From NCBI RefSeq assembly GCF_000218565.1, contig NC_015684.1, positions 682,001-746,000 on the forward strand: a stretch of 64,000 nucleotides of DNA, in the 5' to 3' direction. Under the pieces are notes generated by a model. That model was not told the DNA's origin. It ran no database searches and was given only the letters and a program-made list of their open reading frames with translations. Below are positions 54,960 to 64,000 of the stretch, piece by piece. How positions within the stretch are numbered: position 1 is the first letter of the stretch; every line of letters begins with the position of its first letter. Position numbers and translations under genes: made by a program. This DNA is from Afipia carboxidovorans OM5 (lineage in GTDB: Bacteria; Pseudomonadota; Alphaproteobacteria; Rhizobiales; Xanthobacteraceae).

Positions 54960-55180
54960 GGACGAGGCGCCGGGCTGCGGGGCGGGAAATGCACGCAAAT
55001 GCGGGATATTTGCGAGAGCGGGACACTTATACGGGTTGCCAGAAGCCGGGCAAACCGTTATTCCCTCGGCGCAGCCCCCTCGGGGGGTGCTTTGCTGACC
55101 CTGCACTGATGTTTTGGTCTGTTTTTCCGCCGAAAACGCAAGGCATCAGGTCAATTTTCCGGCCCGGAGCCTGATCTGAA

Positions 55181-55693
55181 ATGGACTCTTTCGAACTCAA
55201 CAAGATCATGGGTGCGATTCTCGGCACTTGCCTTGTTCTGCTGGTCACGAACTTTGCCGCACAGGCGATCTTCGCACCGCAGAAGCCGGAAAAGCCGGGC
55301 TTTGAAATTGCCGTGAAGGAAGATGCAAGCGGTGGCGCCGAGGCGACCAAGGCGGCTGAGGTGCCGATCGAGCAGCTGCTCGCGAACGCGTCGGTCGAGA
55401 AGGGCCAGGCGGCTTCCAAGAAGTGCGCAGCCTGCCACACCTTCGACAAGGGCGGCCCGAACAAGGTCGGCCCGAACCTCTTTGGCGTCATCGATGAGCC
55501 GAAGGGCGAGGGCCGCGGCTTCAACTTCTCCGCTGCCATGAAGGCGAAGGGCGGAAGCTGGACCATCGAGGACCTCAACCAGTTCATCAAGAGCCCGAAG
55601 GGTTTCGTCCCGGGCACCGCGATGGGTTTTGCCGGCATCAGCAAGGACAGCGAGCGCGCCGACCTGATTGCCTATATGAAGACCCTGAAGTAA
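55181..55693 (+). CDS. cycM: Membrane-anchored c-type cytochrome (CycM-like)
   Basis: A 170-residue cytochrome c. An N-terminal uncleaved helix (ILGTCLVLLVTNFAAQAIF) anchors it; heme site CAACH lies in KKCAACHTFDKGGPNKVGPN and the axial Met in PGTAMGFAGI. In Bradyrhizobium CycM carries electrons from the bc1 complex to the aa3 oxidase. Confidence 0.9.
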   Translation: MDSFELNKIMGAILGTCLVLLVTNFAAQAIFAPQKPEKPGFEIAVKEDASGGAEATKAAEVPIEQLLANASVEKGQAASKKCAACHTFDKGGPNKVGPNLFGVIDEPKGEGRGFNFSAAMKAKGGSWTIEDLNQFIKSPKGFVPGTAMGFAGISKDSERADLIAYMKTLK

Positions 55694-55751
55694 GGCCGCA
55701 CCCGCGCGCCCGGTTTTCGGGATGCGCTTTCCGATCTGAACGATTTTTAAG

Positions 55752-55786
55752 AATCCGCGCGACAACCTCGCGCGGATTTTGCGTTT
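55752..55786 (+). terminator. Rho-independent terminator of cycM
   Basis: AATCCGCGCG and CGCGCGGATT form a perfect 10-bp stem with a 7-base loop, followed by TTGCGTTT. Confidence 0.75.
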
Positions 55787-55890
55787 GAACGGACTGGAAT
55801 CACATCCAAAAACCGACATAATGACCACGGACGGTGAAGCGGTCGCGCTCTGCGGCAGTGCGTTATTTCACAACCACAGGATTTTGACGG

Positions 55891-57768
55891 TTGCCGATTT
55901 CCCGACGCCAACTTCTTCGCAGCGGCGCCTACGCCGCATCACTTCCTCTCCTGAATTCCGTTCGCCCGGCTTTTGCCGCGCCGGCGCCTGCTGATGCATG
56001 GACGCATGGCCTGTCACTGTTCGGTGAGGTGAAGTATCCGTCCAACTTTTCACACTTCGACTACGTCAATCCGTCTGCGCCGAAGGGCGGCGTCGTGCGG
56101 CTGACGTCGATCGGCACCTACGACAATTTCAACATTGTCGTCGCCGGCGTGAAAGGTGCGATCGGCTCCATCAACCAGATCTACGAGGCGCTGACGGTCT
56201 CCGCGCTTGACGAGGTGTCGACGCAATACGGTCTGCTCGCCGAGGCGATCAGCTACCCGGCCGATTTCTCGTCGGTGACGTATCGCCTGCGTCATGAAGC
56301 CAAGTGGCACGATGGCAAGCCGGTGACGCCGGAGGACGTGATCTTCTCGCTTAACGCGTTCAAGAAGTATCACCCGTTCTATTCCGCTTATTACCGTCAC
56401 GTCACGACGGTCGAGAAGGTCGGCGAGCGCGATGTAAAGTTCACGTTCGATGCGCCCGGCAACCGCGAGCTGCCGCAGATCGTCGGCCAGTTGGTGGTAC
56501 TGCCCAAGCATTACTGGGAAGGCACGGATGCTTCGGGCAAGGTGCGTGACATCGGCGCCACGACGCTCGAGCCGCCGCTTGCGAGTGGCCCCTACAAGAT
56601 CAAGAGCTTTGTGCCGGGGCGCTCGATCGTTCTCGAACGCGTCAAGGATTATTGGGGGCGCGAGATTGCCGTCAATGTCGGCCGCGATAATTTCGACGAA
56701 CTGCGCTACGAATATTTCCGTGACACGACCGTCGCGCTCGAAGCCTTCAAGGGCGACCAGATCGATTGGCGCAGCGAGAACAGCGCCAAGAACTGGGCGA
56801 CGGCTTACGATTTTCCTGCCGTGAAAGAAAAGCGCGTGGTGCTTGAGGAATTTGCCAACCGCACCATGGGCATCATGCAGGCGTTTGTCTTCAACATCCG
56901 CCGCGACAAGTTCAAGGACCCGCGCGTGCGCCGCGCGATGAACTACGCGTTCGATTTCGAGGAGATGAACCGGCAGATTTTCTTCGGCCAGTACACCCGG
57001 ATCGCGAGTTATTTCGAGGGCACCGAGCTTGCTTCCAGCGGGTTGCCGTCAGAGCGTGAACTCAAGATTCTCGAAACCGTCCGCGACCAAGTGCCGCCTG
57101 AGGTATTCACCGCGGCCTACACCAACCCGGTTGGCGGTTCGTCCGAGAACGTACGCAGCAATTTGCGCGAAGGCCTCAGGCTTCTCAAATCGGCGGGTTA
57201 CGAGATCAAGGAGCGCAAGCTCGTCGATTCCCGAACCGGTGCCCCGTTCGAGCTCGAGCTTCTCGCCTACGATCCGAACTTCGAGCGCGTGCTTCTGTTC
57301 TTCAAGCCCTCGCTGGAGCGCATGGGCATGACGGTCACCGTCCGCACCGTGGACGCGACCCAATACGAGAACCGACTGCGCAGTTGGGATTTCGATGTGG
57401 TCGTGAATTCCTGGCCGGAATCGCTGTCGCCGGGCAACGAGCAGCGTGAGTTCTGGGGCTCGCAAGCGGCCGATATGCCGGGCTCGCGCAACCTCATTGG
57501 CATCAAGGATGCTGCGATCGACAAGCTGATCGAGCGCGTGATTTTCGCCACCGATCGCGAGGATCTTGTCGCTGCTACCAAGGCGCTCGACCGCGTGCTG
57601 CTGTGGCATAACTTCGTGGTGCCGCAGTGGACCTATGGCAAGACGCGTACCGCGCGCTGGGATCGTTTCGGTCGCCCTGCCGAGATGCCGAAATACGGCA
57701 TGTCCGCATTCCCCGATATCTGGTGGTTCGATGCGGAGAAGGCCGGCAAGACCGGGCGACGCTCTTGA
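55891..57768 (+). CDS. Yej-type ABC transporter substrate-binding protein 1
   Basis: A 625-residue family 5 extracellular binding protein. It starts at TTG with a Tat signal (SRRQLLRSGAYAASLPLL). The mature part has YPSNFSHFDYVNPSAPKGGVV and GLLAEAISYPADFSSVTYRL, as in YejA. No ATG or GTG better placed is available before the twin-arginine motif. It is the first of two tandem binding proteins for one importer. Confidence 0.85.
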   Translation: MPISRRQLLRSGAYAASLPLLNSVRPAFAAPAPADAWTHGLSLFGEVKYPSNFSHFDYVNPSAPKGGVVRLTSIGTYDNFNIVVAGVKGAIGSINQIYEALTVSALDEVSTQYGLLAEAISYPADFSSVTYRLRHEAKWHDGKPVTPEDVIFSLNAFKKYHPFYSAYYRHVTTVEKVGERDVKFTFDAPGNRELPQIVGQLVVLPKHYWEGTDASGKVRDIGATTLEPPLASGPYKIKSFVPGRSIVLERVKDYWGREIAVNVGRDNFDELRYEYFRDTTVALEAFKGDQIDWRSENSAKNWATAYDFPAVKEKRVVLEEFANRTMGIMQAFVFNIRRDKFKDPRVRRAMNYAFDFEEMNRQIFFGQYTRIASYFEGTELASSGLPSERELKILETVRDQVPPEVFTAAYTNPVGGSSENVRSNLREGLRLLKSAGYEIKERKLVDSRTGAPFELELLAYDPNFERVLLFFKPSLERMGMTVTVRTVDATQYENRLRSWDFDVVVNSWPESLSPGNEQREFWGSQAADMPGSRNLIGIKDAAIDKLIERVIFATDREDLVAATKALDRVLLWHNFVVPQWTYGKTRTARWDRFGRPAEMPKYGMSAFPDIWWFDAEKAGKTGRRS

Positions 57769-59627
57769 GGCGGGTTTCGCGCCGTCATGTGTTGGTGCTT
57801 GGCGGCGCTGCCGCAGCCGCTCTTGCCGTCAGGCCGGCATCGGCCACCGAGGGTGAATTCGCGCACGGCATGTCGGCCTTCGGCGACCTGAAATATCCGA
57901 AAGACTTCACGCAATTCGATTACGTCAACGCCGATGCGCCGAAGGGCGGGTTGTTTTCGACGGTGCCTTCGAGCCGCTCCTACAACCAGTCGTTTCAGAC
58001 CTTCAACTCGCTCAACGCTTTCATCCTCAAGGGTGACGGCGCGATCGGCATGGAGCAGACCTTCACCACGCTGATGACACGCTCCGGCGACGAGCCCGAT
58101 GCGATGTATGGCCTTGCCGCGAGTGGCGTGCAGATTTCCGCGGACGGGCTGACGTATCGCTTCCGGATGCGGCGCGAGGCGCGCTTTCATGACGGCACGC
58201 GGATCGCCGCGAAGGACGTGGCCTTCTCACTCAACACCTTGAAAGAGAAGGGCCACCCGATCATCCGCCAGCAGATGCGCGATGTGATCAAGGCCGAGGC
58301 GGTGGATGACGATACGCTGACGGTGACGTTCGCGCCGAACCGTGCGCGCGACGTGCCGCTCTATGTGGCCTCGTTGCCGATCTTCTCGCAGGCTTATTAC
58401 ACCAAGCATAATTTCGAGGAATCGACGCTCGACGCGCCGCTCGGCTCGGGGCCTTACAAGGTCGGCAAGTTCGAGGTCGGTCGCTATATCGAATACGATC
58501 GCGTCAAGGACTGGTGGGGATACGGCCTTCCGGTGGCGAAGGGTGCGTTCAACTTCGATACCGTCCGCTACGAATTCTATCGTGACCGCGACGTCGCCTT
58601 CGAGGGCTTCACCGGCCGTAATTATCTCTACCGCGAGGAATTCACCTCCCGCGTCTGGGCGACGCGTTACGATTTTCCGGCCGTAAAGGATGGCCGGGTG
58701 AAGCGCGAAACCTTGCCTGACGAAACGCCATCGGGTGCACAGGGCTGGTTTCTCAACATGCGGCGTGAGCAGTTCAAGGACCCGCGCGTGCGTGAGGCGC
58801 TCGGCTGCGCCTTCGATTTCGAGTGGACCAACAAGACCATCATGTACGGCGCCTATGCGCGCACGGTGTCACCATTTCAGAATTCCGATCTGATGGCGTC
58901 CGGTGCGCCGAGCCTGGATGAACTCAAGCTGCTCGAGCCGTTCCGCGGGCAGGTACCTGACGAGGTGTTCGGCGCGCCGTTCGTGCCGCCGGTCACTGAC
59001 GGCTCCGGGCAGGATCGCGCGCTGCTACGCAAGGCGTCGCAGCTTCTGCAGCAGGCGGGTTGGACGATCAAGGACGGCAAGCGCGTCTCGTCATCGGGGC
59101 GGCGCTTCACGCTGGAATTCCTGCTTGATGAGCCCTCGTTCCAGCCGCATCACGCGCCTTACATCAAGAACCTCGGTGTGCTTGGTATCGACGCGAGCCT
59201 GCGCGTCGTCGATCCGGTGCAGTATCGCGCACGCCGTGACGATTTCGATTTCGATGTGACGATCGAGCGTTTCTCCATGGCCTCGACGCCGGGCGAGGCG
59301 CTGCGCACTTTTTTCTCCTCGCAGGCGGCGGCCATCAAGGGTTCGAACAATCTGTCCGGCATCGCGAGTCCTGCACTCGATGCGCTGATCGAGAAGATCA
59401 TTGCCGCGAACAGTCGTGACGAATTGCGCGTTGCCTGCCATGCGTTTGATCGCGTCTTTCGTGCCGGCCGCTACTGGGTGCCGCAATGGTATCGCAACAA
59501 TCACCCCATCGCGTATTGGGATGTATTCGGACATCCACCGAAGCTGCCGCGCTATGCCGGTGTCGGCGTGCCGGACCTGTGGTGGCATGACGCCGCCAAG
59601 GCGGCGAAGCCCGAGCAGACGAGATAG
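57765..59627 (+). CDS. Yej-type ABC transporter substrate-binding protein 2
   Basis: A 620-residue second YejA-like protein. It starts at TTG (TTGA overlapping the upstream stop) with a Tat signal RRVSRRHVLVLGGAAAAALA. The family opening SAFGDLKYPKDFTQFDYVNA and APKGGLFS closely follow the pattern of its neighbour, so the pair arose by duplication. Periplasmic; peptide-like ligands are expected. Confidence 0.87.
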   Translation: MRRVSRRHVLVLGGAAAAALAVRPASATEGEFAHGMSAFGDLKYPKDFTQFDYVNADAPKGGLFSTVPSSRSYNQSFQTFNSLNAFILKGDGAIGMEQTFTTLMTRSGDEPDAMYGLAASGVQISADGLTYRFRMRREARFHDGTRIAAKDVAFSLNTLKEKGHPIIRQQMRDVIKAEAVDDDTLTVTFAPNRARDVPLYVASLPIFSQAYYTKHNFEESTLDAPLGSGPYKVGKFEVGRYIEYDRVKDWWGYGLPVAKGAFNFDTVRYEFYRDRDVAFEGFTGRNYLYREEFTSRVWATRYDFPAVKDGRVKRETLPDETPSGAQGWFLNMRREQFKDPRVREALGCAFDFEWTNKTIMYGAYARTVSPFQNSDLMASGAPSLDELKLLEPFRGQVPDEVFGAPFVPPVTDGSGQDRALLRKASQLLQQAGWTIKDGKRVSSSGRRFTLEFLLDEPSFQPHHAPYIKNLGVLGIDASLRVVDPVQYRARRDDFDFDVTIERFSMASTPGEALRTFFSSQAAAIKGSNNLSGIASPALDALIEKIIAANSRDELRVACHAFDRVFRAGRYWVPQWYRNNHPIAYWDVFGHPPKLPRYAGVGVPDLWWHDAAKAAKPEQTR

Positions 59628-59630
59628 CCG

Positions 59631-60740
59631 ATGGCCGCCTATATCGCCCGCCGCATTCTCCTGATGGTGCCGACGCTGCTCGGCATCCTGTTCGTGTCAT
59701 TCGTCGTGGTGCAGTTCGCGCCGGGCGGTCCGGTGGAGCGGGTGATCGCGCAGCTTTCCGGCGCCGATACGGGCGCGACCTCGCGCATTTCCGGCGGCGG
59801 TGCCGGTGACCTCGGTGCGCGTGGTGCGCCGGGTGCCACAATGGATGCGGTGAACTCCAAATATCGTGGTGCCCAGGGCCTCGATCCGGAATTTATCAAG
59901 AGCCTGGAAAAGCAATTCGGGTTCGACAAGCCCGCGCCGGAACGCTTCGTGCGAATGGTGTGGGATTTCTCTCGCTTCGATTTCGGCAAGAGCTATTTCC
60001 GCGACATCAGCGTGTTGCAGCTCATCAAGGAGAAGCTGCCGGTCTCGATGTCGCTCGGCATCTGGATGACGCTTCTGACCTACCTGATTTCGATCCCGCT
60101 CGGAATTCGCAAGGCGGTGGCGGACGGCTCGCGCTTCGATATCTGGACTTCCGGCGTCATCATCATCGGCTTCGCGATCCCGGGCTTCATGTTCGCGATT
60201 CTGCTTATCATCCTGTTTGCGGGCGGCTCGTTCTACGACATTTTCCCGCTGCGAGGCCTCACCTCTGATGGCTGGGCGCAGTTTCCCTGGTACTGGAAGA
60301 TCATCGATTATTTCTGGCACCTGACGCTGCCGCTTCTGGCGATGGCGCTTGGCTCGTTTGCCACCATGACGTTGCTGACGAAGAACTCGTTCCTCGACGA
60401 AATCCGCAAGCAGTATGTGATGACCGCGCGCGCCAAGGGCTGCGGCGAGAATCGTGTGCTTTATGGCCATATCTTCCGCAACGCGATGCTGATCGTGATC
60501 GCGGGTTTTCCCGGCGCATTCGTTCATGCGTTCTTCTCGGGATCGCTCCTGATCGAGACGATCTTTTCGCTCGATGGCCTCGGCCTGCTTGGCTTTGAAA
60601 GCGTCCTGAACCGAGATTATCCGGTGGTGTTCGGCACCCTGTTCATCTTCTCGCTGGTCGGTCTTGTCGTGAATCTTCTCTCCGATCTCGCCTACATGTG
60701 GGTCGACCCACGGATCGATTTCGAGGCGCGACAGGCATGA
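59631..60740 (+). CDS. yejB: YejB-like ABC transporter permease
   Basis: A 369-residue permease of the oligopeptide type (LLMVPTLLGILFVSFVVVQFAPGGPVE start). The usual YejB insert is present at about 42-110, and the conserved coupling loop is YVMTARAKGCGENRVLYGHIF. Starts three bases after the second binding-protein gene. Confidence 0.9.
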   Translation: MAAYIARRILLMVPTLLGILFVSFVVVQFAPGGPVERVIAQLSGADTGATSRISGGGAGDLGARGAPGATMDAVNSKYRGAQGLDPEFIKSLEKQFGFDKPAPERFVRMVWDFSRFDFGKSYFRDISVLQLIKEKLPVSMSLGIWMTLLTYLISIPLGIRKAVADGSRFDIWTSGVIIIGFAIPGFMFAILLIILFAGGSFYDIFPLRGLTSDGWAQFPWYWKIIDYFWHLTLPLLAMALGSFATMTLLTKNSFLDEIRKQYVMTARAKGCGENRVLYGHIFRNAMLIVIAGFPGAFVHAFFSGSLLIETIFSLDGLGLLGFESVLNRDYPVVFGTLFIFSLVGLVVNLLSDLAYMWVDPRIDFEARQA

Positions 60741-61909
60741 GCGTCACGCCGCCGATCGAGACGCAAAGCATCTCGCCGCTCGGCGAAGCGGTGCCGGCGT
60801 CGCAGCGCAGCCTGCGGCTGTCGCCGCTCAATCGCCGTCGTTGGCAGAATTTCAAGGCGAACCGTCGCGGCTACTGGTCGTTCTGGATTTTCTCGATCCT
60901 GTTCATCGTCTCGCTGTTTGCGGAACTGATCGCCAACGATCGGCCGTTTCTTATTCAATATGATGGCGGCCTTTATTTCCCGGCATTCGTCGCCTATCCG
61001 GAAACGGCTTTCGGCGGAGACTTCGAAACCGCAGCGGATTATCGCGATCCGTATTTGCAAAAGCTGATCGCGGAGAAGGGCGGACTCATCGTTTGGCCGC
61101 TGATCCGCTATTCGTATGATACGCATAATCTCGACTTACCGACGCCCGCGCCCTCGAAGCCGACCTGGATGCTGACCGAGAAGGAATGCGCCTCGGTTGT
61201 CGAACGCAAGGGACTGAAAGGCTGCAGCGATCTTGAATACAACTGGCTCGGCACCGACGATCAGGGGCGCGACGTGGTGGCGCGACTGATCTACGGTTTC
61301 CGCATCTCGGTGCTGTTCGGTCTTGCGCTGACGATCGTGTCGTCGATCATCGGCATCGCGGCGGGCGGCATTCAGGGATATTTCGGCGGCTGGATCGATC
61401 TCACCTTCCAGCGGCTGATCGAGGTGTGGACTGCGATCCCGTCGCTTTATCTTCTTCTCATTCTCTCGTCCGTTCTGGTGCCCGGCTTCTTCGTGCTGCT
61501 CGGCATCCTGCTGTTGTTCTCATGGGTGTCGCTGGTCGGGCTGGTGCGCGCGGAATTCCTGCGCGGGCGAAACTTCGAGTACATCCAGGCGGCGCGCGCG
61601 CTCGGCGTGTCCGATCGCGTGATCATGTTCCGTCACCTGTTGCCGAACGCGATGGTTGCGACCATGACCTTCCTGCCGTTCATCGTCTCGTCGTCGGTGA
61701 TGACGCTGACGGCGCTGGACTTCCTGGGGTTCGGCCTGCCGCCCGGCTCACCGTCGCTCGGTGAATTGCTGGCGCAAGCCAAAGCCAACATTCAGGCGCC
61801 GTGGCTCGGCTTCTCGGGCTTCTTCTCGCTTGCGATCATGCTGTCGCTGCTGATCTTCATCGGTGAGGCGGTGCGCGACGCCTTCGATCCACGCAAGACG
61901 TTCGAGTGA
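60737..61909 (+). CDS. yejE: YejE-like ABC transporter permease
   Basis: A 390-residue permease overlapping the previous stop (ATGA). The long periplasmic insert (about 60-155, including LDLPTPAPSKPTWMLTEKEC) and the sequence LGTDDQGRDVVARLIYGFRI are typical of YejE. Pairs with YejB. Confidence 0.9.
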   Translation: MSVTPPIETQSISPLGEAVPASQRSLRLSPLNRRRWQNFKANRRGYWSFWIFSILFIVSLFAELIANDRPFLIQYDGGLYFPAFVAYPETAFGGDFETAADYRDPYLQKLIAEKGGLIVWPLIRYSYDTHNLDLPTPAPSKPTWMLTEKECASVVERKGLKGCSDLEYNWLGTDDQGRDVVARLIYGFRISVLFGLALTIVSSIIGIAAGGIQGYFGGWIDLTFQRLIEVWTAIPSLYLLLILSSVLVPGFFVLLGILLLFSWVSLVGLVRAEFLRGRNFEYIQAARALGVSDRVIMFRHLLPNAMVATMTFLPFIVSSSVMTLTALDFLGFGLPPGSPSLGELLAQAKANIQAPWLGFSGFFSLAIMLSLLIFIGEAVRDAFDPRKTFE

Positions 61910-61914
61910 GGGCG

Positions 61915-63552
61915 ATGGACACGACTTCGCAACCCTTGCTTGATGTTCAGGATCTGTCGGTTGCATTCCGGCAGGGCGGCCGAACGTCGGTCGCCGTCGA
62001 TAAGGTATCGTTCTCGATCGGCCGCGGTGAATGCGTTGCGCTGGTCGGTGAATCCGGCTCGGGAAAATCCGTCAGCGCGCTGTCGGTGCTGAAGCTGCTC
62101 CCTTACCCAAGCGCGTTTCACCCCTCGGGCAGCATTCGCTTCAAAGGGCGGGATCTGCTGCCGCTCGATGAGAACGAGATGCGCGGCGTGCGCGGCAACG
62201 ACATCTCTATCATCTTTCAGGAGCCGATGACCTCGCTCAATCCGCTCCATACGATCGAGGATCAGATCGGAGAGGCGCTGGTCCTGCATGGTGGCGTGCG
62301 CGGCAAGGCAGCGCGCGCGCGAACGCTGGAGTTGCTCACGCAGGTTGGCATTCCCGATCCGGAGACGCGGCTCGGCGCCTATCCGCATCAGCTCTCCGGC
62401 GGGCAGCGCCAGCGCGTGATGATCGCGATGGCGCTCGCCAACGAACCCGATTTGCTGATCGCGGACGAGCCGACCACGGCGCTGGACGTAACGGTTCAGG
62501 CGCAAATTCTCAAGCTTCTCGCCGAAATTCGCGCGCGGCTCGGCATGAGCATGCTGTTCATCACGCATGATCTCGGCATTGTACGACGCATTGCTGATCG
62601 CGTCTGTGTCATGAACAACGGCAAGATCGTCGAGCAGGGACCGGTGGAGCAGGTGTTCACCGCACCTCGGCATGATTACACCAAGGCGTTGCTTGCCGCC
62701 GAACCGAAACCTGACCCTGCGCCGCCGCGCCCTGAAGCGCCGGTGGTGATGCAGACCGACGATCTCAAGGTCTGGTTTCCGATCAAGCGCGGGCTGCTGC
62801 GTCAGACGGTCGGCCACATCAAAGCGGTCGACGGTGTGTCGCTTGCGGTGCGGAAAGGCGAGACGCTTGGCGTCGTCGGTGAATCCGGCTCGGGTAAGAC
62901 CACGCTCGGCCTCGCGCTATTGCGCTTGATTGCATCTGAGGGGCCGATCGTGTTTCTCGGCAAACCCATTCAGGGGTTACGTTTCAAGGAGATGCGGCCG
63001 TTCCGGCGCGACATGCAGATTGTCTTTCAGGACCCTTACGGCGCGCTCAGCCCGCGCATGTCGGTGAGCGACATCATCGCGGAAGGTTTGAGCGTGCATC
63101 AGCCCTCGTTGCCGGAGGCGGAGTGTGAAGCGCGGGTGGTCAAGGCGCTCTCAGACGTCGGGCTCGATCCGGAAGTCCGCTTCCGCTATCCGCACGAATT
63201 CTCCGGCGGCCAGCGCCAGCGCATCAGCGTCGCGCGCGCCATCGTGCTGGAGCCGGATTTCGTCGTGCTTGATGAGCCGACGAGTGCGCTCGACATGCTT
63301 TTTCAGGCGCAGATGGTCGATCTGCTACGCGATCTGCAGCGCAAGCGCGATCTCACCTACATGTTCATCTCGCACGATCTGCGCGTGGTGGCTTCTCTCG
63401 CGAGCCACCTGATCGTGATGCGGCAGGGCAAAGTCGTCGAGGAAGGCGAGGCGGCGTCGTTGTTCAAGAATCCGAAGACCGATTATACCCGCGCGCTGTT
63501 TGCTGCGGCGTTCAACATCGAGACGGATGCGGCGATTGCACCGGAAGGGTGA
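61915..63552 (+). CDS. yejF: YejF-like dual-ATPase ABC transporter subunit
   Basis: A 545-residue protein with two ABC domains in one chain: GESGSGKSVS with LSGGQRQRVMIAMALA, and GESGSGKTTL with FSGGQRQRISVARAIV. Energises the YejBE permeases. In E. coli this importer takes up microcin C and peptides. Confidence 0.92.
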   Translation: MDTTSQPLLDVQDLSVAFRQGGRTSVAVDKVSFSIGRGECVALVGESGSGKSVSALSVLKLLPYPSAFHPSGSIRFKGRDLLPLDENEMRGVRGNDISIIFQEPMTSLNPLHTIEDQIGEALVLHGGVRGKAARARTLELLTQVGIPDPETRLGAYPHQLSGGQRQRVMIAMALANEPDLLIADEPTTALDVTVQAQILKLLAEIRARLGMSMLFITHDLGIVRRIADRVCVMNNGKIVEQGPVEQVFTAPRHDYTKALLAAEPKPDPAPPRPEAPVVMQTDDLKVWFPIKRGLLRQTVGHIKAVDGVSLAVRKGETLGVVGESGSGKTTLGLALLRLIASEGPIVFLGKPIQGLRFKEMRPFRRDMQIVFQDPYGALSPRMSVSDIIAEGLSVHQPSLPEAECEARVVKALSDVGLDPEVRFRYPHEFSGGQRQRISVARAIVLEPDFVVLDEPTSALDMLFQAQMVDLLRDLQRKRDLTYMFISHDLRVVASLASHLIVMRQGKVVEEGEAASLFKNPKTDYTRALFAAAFNIETDAAIAPEG

Positions 63553-63595
63553 TCGAAGCTGATACTTTACCCCTGGAGATGCTTTACCCTGGAAT

Positions 63596-63721
63596 GTCAT
63601 TGCCGGGCTTGACCCGGCAACCCATCTTTTCAGAAAGATGGATGCGCAGATCAAGTCCGCGCCTGCTGCTCCGTGAGATAAAATGATAGACGTGGGTGGC
63701 CGGGACAAGCCCGGCCATGAC
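63596..63721. repeat. Interspersed palindrome after yejF
   Basis: GTCATTGCCGGGCTTGACCC.. and ..CCGGGACAAGCCCGGCCATGAC close a 126-base element. Same family as 50711-50801. Confidence 0.7.
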
Positions 63722-63739
63722 GGCGAGAGGTCTATTGGT

Positions 63740-64000
63740 CTATTGCGGTGCCAGCCGCCTCACGCTCGTTACGTCACTGCCCGCGGCCTTGATCCGCGCA
63801 ATGGCTTCCGCAAGCGGCTCATGCACAGTTGCCATCGCGTAGGCATTGGCGTGGACGATGGTGGCCGGATCGCTGACGATCGCGACGTGGCCCTTCCAGA
63901 ACATGAGATCGCCGCGCTGCAATTGTGTCCACTGCGCAGGTGGCACGACCTCACCGAGCGCCTTTTCCTGCATATCGCTGTCACGCGGAGCACGAATGCC
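63740..64000 (-). CDS. NlpC/P60 (C40) family cysteine peptidase, 5' end outside window
   Basis: The C-terminal 87 residues are present and the frame is open to the window edge (GIRAPRDSDMQEKALG...). LQRGDLMFWKGHVAIVSDPA contains the catalytic histidine; the cysteine lies upstream, outside the window. Such enzymes cut cell-wall peptides. Confidence 0.85.
   Translation of the reverse strand, partial: GIRAPRDSDMQEKALGEVVPPAQWTQLQRGDLMFWKGHVAIVSDPATIVHANAYAMATVHEPLAEAIARIKAAGSDVTSVRRLAPQ

Overview
The window looks like chromosome from a GC-rich alphaproteobacterium of the Bradyrhizobium / Afipia / Rhodopseudomonas / Nitrobacter group (Nitrobacteraceae). The grounds are a CycM-type membrane-anchored cytochrome c next to kdsB-pheA, many ABC importers, and several intergenic palindromes of the kind scattered through these genomes (for example 44362-44406, 50711-50801, 63596-63721). 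This placement is inference from gene content; no rRNA or tRNA gene was seen.

Layout. 1-7000: end of an asparagine-synthase-like gene (possibly a RiPP/lasso cyclase), a PAP2 phosphatase, two DUF3147 membrane proteins, an SDR oxidoreductase, an isochorismatase-like hydrolase, a low-affinity iron permease family protein, a DUF72 protein and small proteins. 6990-15216: a LysR regulator divergent from an operon with a LIV-type ABC importer (permease and ATPase fused in one chain), a metal-dependent cyclase-family hydrolase and an amidase, which reads as uptake and two-step hydrolysis of a cyclic amide-like compound. 15699-22733: the most unusual block, a TusA-like carrier, a DsrE-like protein, a MerT-like membrane domain in frame with a secreted C-terminally anchored protein, a PhnDEC-like importer, and a TusA domain fused to a cobalamin-independent methionine synthase core. 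I read it as an uncharacterised sulfur or methyl handling system. 23045-26393: LemA, two TPM-domain proteins, a secreted possible Cys-His-Asp protein and an unknown protein.

26551-41524 behaves as a roughly 15 kb integrated island. A 13-bp direct repeat lies at both ends and a phage-type integrase sits beside the right copy. Inside are a broken DNA-3-methyladenine glycosylase gene, HVA1 and DUF488 proteins, a metal-handling set (Met-rich EF-hand protein, VIT1/CCC1 family transporter, CusBA/CzcBA-like efflux pair without an outer-membrane partner), a decayed stretch, a pair of tyrosine recombinases that may be a nested element, an excisionase-like protein and a hypothetical protein.

41634-64000 returns to core metabolism: glycerate kinase, thiolase, glycerol kinase, a secreted Tyr/Gly-rich protein, metF-metH, a luciferase-like oxidoreductase, kdsB-pheA, cycM, and a Yej-type peptide importer with two tandem substrate-binding proteins, ending in a partial NlpC/P60 gene. 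The presence of metH/metF means the TusA-MetE fusion is probably not the housekeeping methionine synthase.
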